Shown here in pieces: positions 27,817-29,028 of a DNA stretch of 29,028 bases; positions within the stretch are counted from its first letter, which is position 1; each line of letters starts with the position of its first letter. The stretch comes from CAZPYD01 sp964590835 (GTDB lineage: Bacteria > Patescibacteriota > Minisyncoccia > JAHISW01 > Tagabacteraceae), in NCBI GenBank assembly GCA_964590835.1, contig CAZPYD010000007.1, positions 1 to 29,028 on the forward strand, read 5' to 3'. The position numbers were made by a program, and so were the translations under genes. The notes beneath the pieces are model-generated. The model saw only the letters and a list, made by a program, of their open reading frames with translations. It was not told the origin of the DNA and did not search any database.

Positions 27817-28842
27817 TTATTTTTTATTTTCTTTATTGTTTTCTAATAATTTGAAAATCTTTTCATTTCTAATTACACCATAGGCATAATCTTTCATTCT
27901 TTCTTTATCAACCTTAGCGCCTTCCGGTACATTAAACTTTTTGATCTCATCTTCAATTTCAGAATCTTCAATTTTAATATCTAAAATTTTACCAAAATGC
28001 CTTAAAATAAGACCATAGTTTACTCTCCTAAGAGCATCGTCTGTCCAAGCCTCTAGTAATTCTTCTTCTTTCTTTTTTATCTGGGCTAGATAATCTTCCC
28101 ATTTCATACCCATATTAACAATATTACCCTTGAGCTCGTTTAACATTTTACCTTTTTCACTCTGCAGTAAAATATCAGGTATCTCTATTTTTGTCTCTTT
28201 TATAACAGCATCTAGCATTTCAAGCCTTTTCTTTTCTTTCAGTTTATATTCTTTTTCAGCCTGTAAATTTTTCTTTATTGTTTCTTTTAATTCGTCTATA
28301 GTCTCAAACTTACCAATACTTTTTGCAAATTCGTCATTTAGTTCAGGTAATTCAGGTTCCTTCCCTTCTACCTGTTTAGCTCTAGTTTTTCTCAAATGTT
28401 CGATACTATCGTTTACTTCTTTATCTTCTACTTTTACTTCCTCTTTTTTATTAGCCACTTTTTCTGCAATATTTTTATAATTTTCAGGTAAAGTAATTTC
28501 TGGTAAAACAGCTGTCACAAACTTATAACCTAGGGCTTCGCCCTTTGCTATTTTTGTAATATCAGCTTTTGGATAACCAATAGCCTCAATCTTTTTTTCT
28601 TTTAAAATATCTCCATAAATACTCTGAAGAGCAATCTCTGCAGCTTTTTGCAAGACAGAGCTCTCGCCTACTTTTTCTACTAATACTTTCTCAGGTATTT
28701 TCCCTGGCCTAAAACCAGGCATAGAGGCATCTTTTGACAGGTCAGCAATAGCTTTTGGCCAAAACTTGGCAAACTCTTCAGCCGGCATTTCGCCTGTAAT
28801 TTCAACCTCTGATTTCTCTAATTGTTTTATTTCTAAAGCCAT
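27817..28842 (-). CDS. tig: trigger factor lacking the PPIase domain
   Basis: 341 residues, a ribosome-bound chaperone for nascent chains. The ribosome-docking signature is MPGFRPGKIP (41-50). The N domain runs to about 150. In canonical trigger factor an FKBP-type prolyl isomerase domain of about 90 residues follows; here HLRKTRAKQVEGKE passes straight into LPELNDEFAK (165-174), the start of the C-terminal arms. The chaperone cradle is intact, isomerase activity lost. First gene of tig-clpP. Confidence 0.93.
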   Translation of the reverse strand: MALEIKQLEKSEVEITGEMPAEEFAKFWPKAIADLSKDASMPGFRPGKIPEKVLVEKVGESSVLQKAAEIALQSIYGDILKEKKIEAIGYPKADITKIAKGEALGYKFVTAVLPEITLPENYKNIAEKVANKKEEVKVEDKEVNDSIEHLRKTRAKQVEGKEPELPELNDEFAKSIGKFETIDELKETIKKNLQAEKEYKLKEKKRLEMLDAVIKETKIEIPDILLQSEKGKMLNELKGNIVNMGMKWEDYLAQIKKKEEELLEAWTDDALRRVNYGLILRHFGKILDIKIEDSEIEDEIKKFNVPEGAKVDKERMKDYAYGVIRNEKIFKLLENNKENKK

Positions 28843-28930
28843 AATTTATCTTTATGTTATCGAATATTACTGTATAATATTACGTAAATTAACACATTTC
28901 TAACAAAAAATCAATCTAATCTATAGCATA

Positions 28931-28965
28931 TAAAAAGCCCCGTGCACCTTTTGGTGCACGGGGCT
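28931..28965 (-). terminator. terminator of a minus-strand gene entering from the right
   Basis: AGCCCCGTGCACC (28936-28948) pairs perfectly with GGTGCACGGGGCT (28953-28965) around TTTT; on the minus strand it ends in TTTTT. It separates tig from the gene beyond the right edge. Confidence 0.88.
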
Positions 28966-28985
28966 AAGCACCTCAGGACTGAGAG

Positions 28986-29028
28986 CTATACTTGCTTGTC
29001 CGCCAAAGCTGCGCTTACGCGCTGCGGG
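28986..29028 (-). CDS. possible C-terminal end of a truncated gene
   Basis: On the minus strand one frame reads PQRVSAALADKQV then TAG, ending 20 bases before the terminator. Only 13 residues are visible and a second frame stays open longer, so the call rests mainly on the terminator. No function can be given. Confidence 0.3.
   Translation of the reverse strand, partial: PQRVSAALADKQV

Noticed and set aside
28966..29028. tRNA or rRNA at the right edge
   Set aside because: No T-arm or anticodon-arm pattern is visible; the terminator and a short open end fit a truncated protein gene better.

Overview
The window looks like a stretch of an A+T-rich, reduced bacterial genome, most likely a member of the Patescibacteria (Candidate Phyla Radiation, Parcubacteria-like). 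This rests on small versions of universal genes in CPR-like neighbourhoods (FtsK beside a one-TM Ig-like protein; bS6-SSB-bS18; YqeY/YbeY/FtsA/FtsZ), several T4SS_pilin-like membrane peptides, a REP-associated transposase, and few Shine-Dalgarno sites. gyrA and the 8967-9848 gene end in TGA, so TGA is a stop here and the standard bacterial code fits. I see no rRNA, tRNA, CRISPR array or prophage.

Layout. 75-1942: a HAD phosphatase and the GTPase YchF, divergent with only 23 bases between start codons. 1975-3367: an MTH1-like NUDIX hydrolase, then a RAYT transposase with three copies of its palindrome, one lying in frame inside the transposase gene. 3507-4840: rpsF-ssb-rpsR. 4855-8504 (minus): recA, an Ig-like anchor protein and ftsK. 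8559-11380: a terminator-bounded divergent cassette (exported trypsin-like protease plus exported small protein; SPFH/Band 7 protein plus small membrane protein), the only genes here with strong SD sites. 11422-14903 (minus): four T4SS_pilin-like proteins, a membrane-anchored solute-binding protein and a methyltransferase. 15016-18295 (minus): gyrA, a one-TM protein and a degenerate MBL-fold protein. 18344-18771: a promoter-to-terminator structured RNA, candidate RNase P RNA. 18831-19970: four-domain S1 protein. 20035-20661 (minus): pth. 20662-21100: noncoding block with repeats. 21101-27158: lepB, hisS, HIT, rpsU, yqeY, ybeY, ftsA, ftsZ. 27234-28842 (minus): tig-clpP. The right edge holds a minus-strand terminator and possibly the last codons of another gene.

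The genes serve translation (bS6, bS18, bS21, S1, HisRS, Pth, YchF, YbeY), replication and repair (RecA, GyrA, SSB, NUDIX), division and segregation (FtsK, FtsA, FtsZ), and envelope or protein quality control (signal peptidase, trigger factor, ClpP, SPFH/protease cassette, pilins).

The most unusual signals are: the REP palindrome that encodes nine residues of its own transposase; a small vocabulary of short near-tandem words filling many intergenic spacers, sometimes as hairpin-centred modules; short inverted-repeat elements before recA and lepB; the SD-rich SPFH/protease cassette; several promoters so close to their start codons that the mRNAs should be leaderless; and core enzymes with altered key residues or domains (ClpP Asp171 to Asn, an MBL protein without its metal ligands, trigger factor without a PPIase domain).
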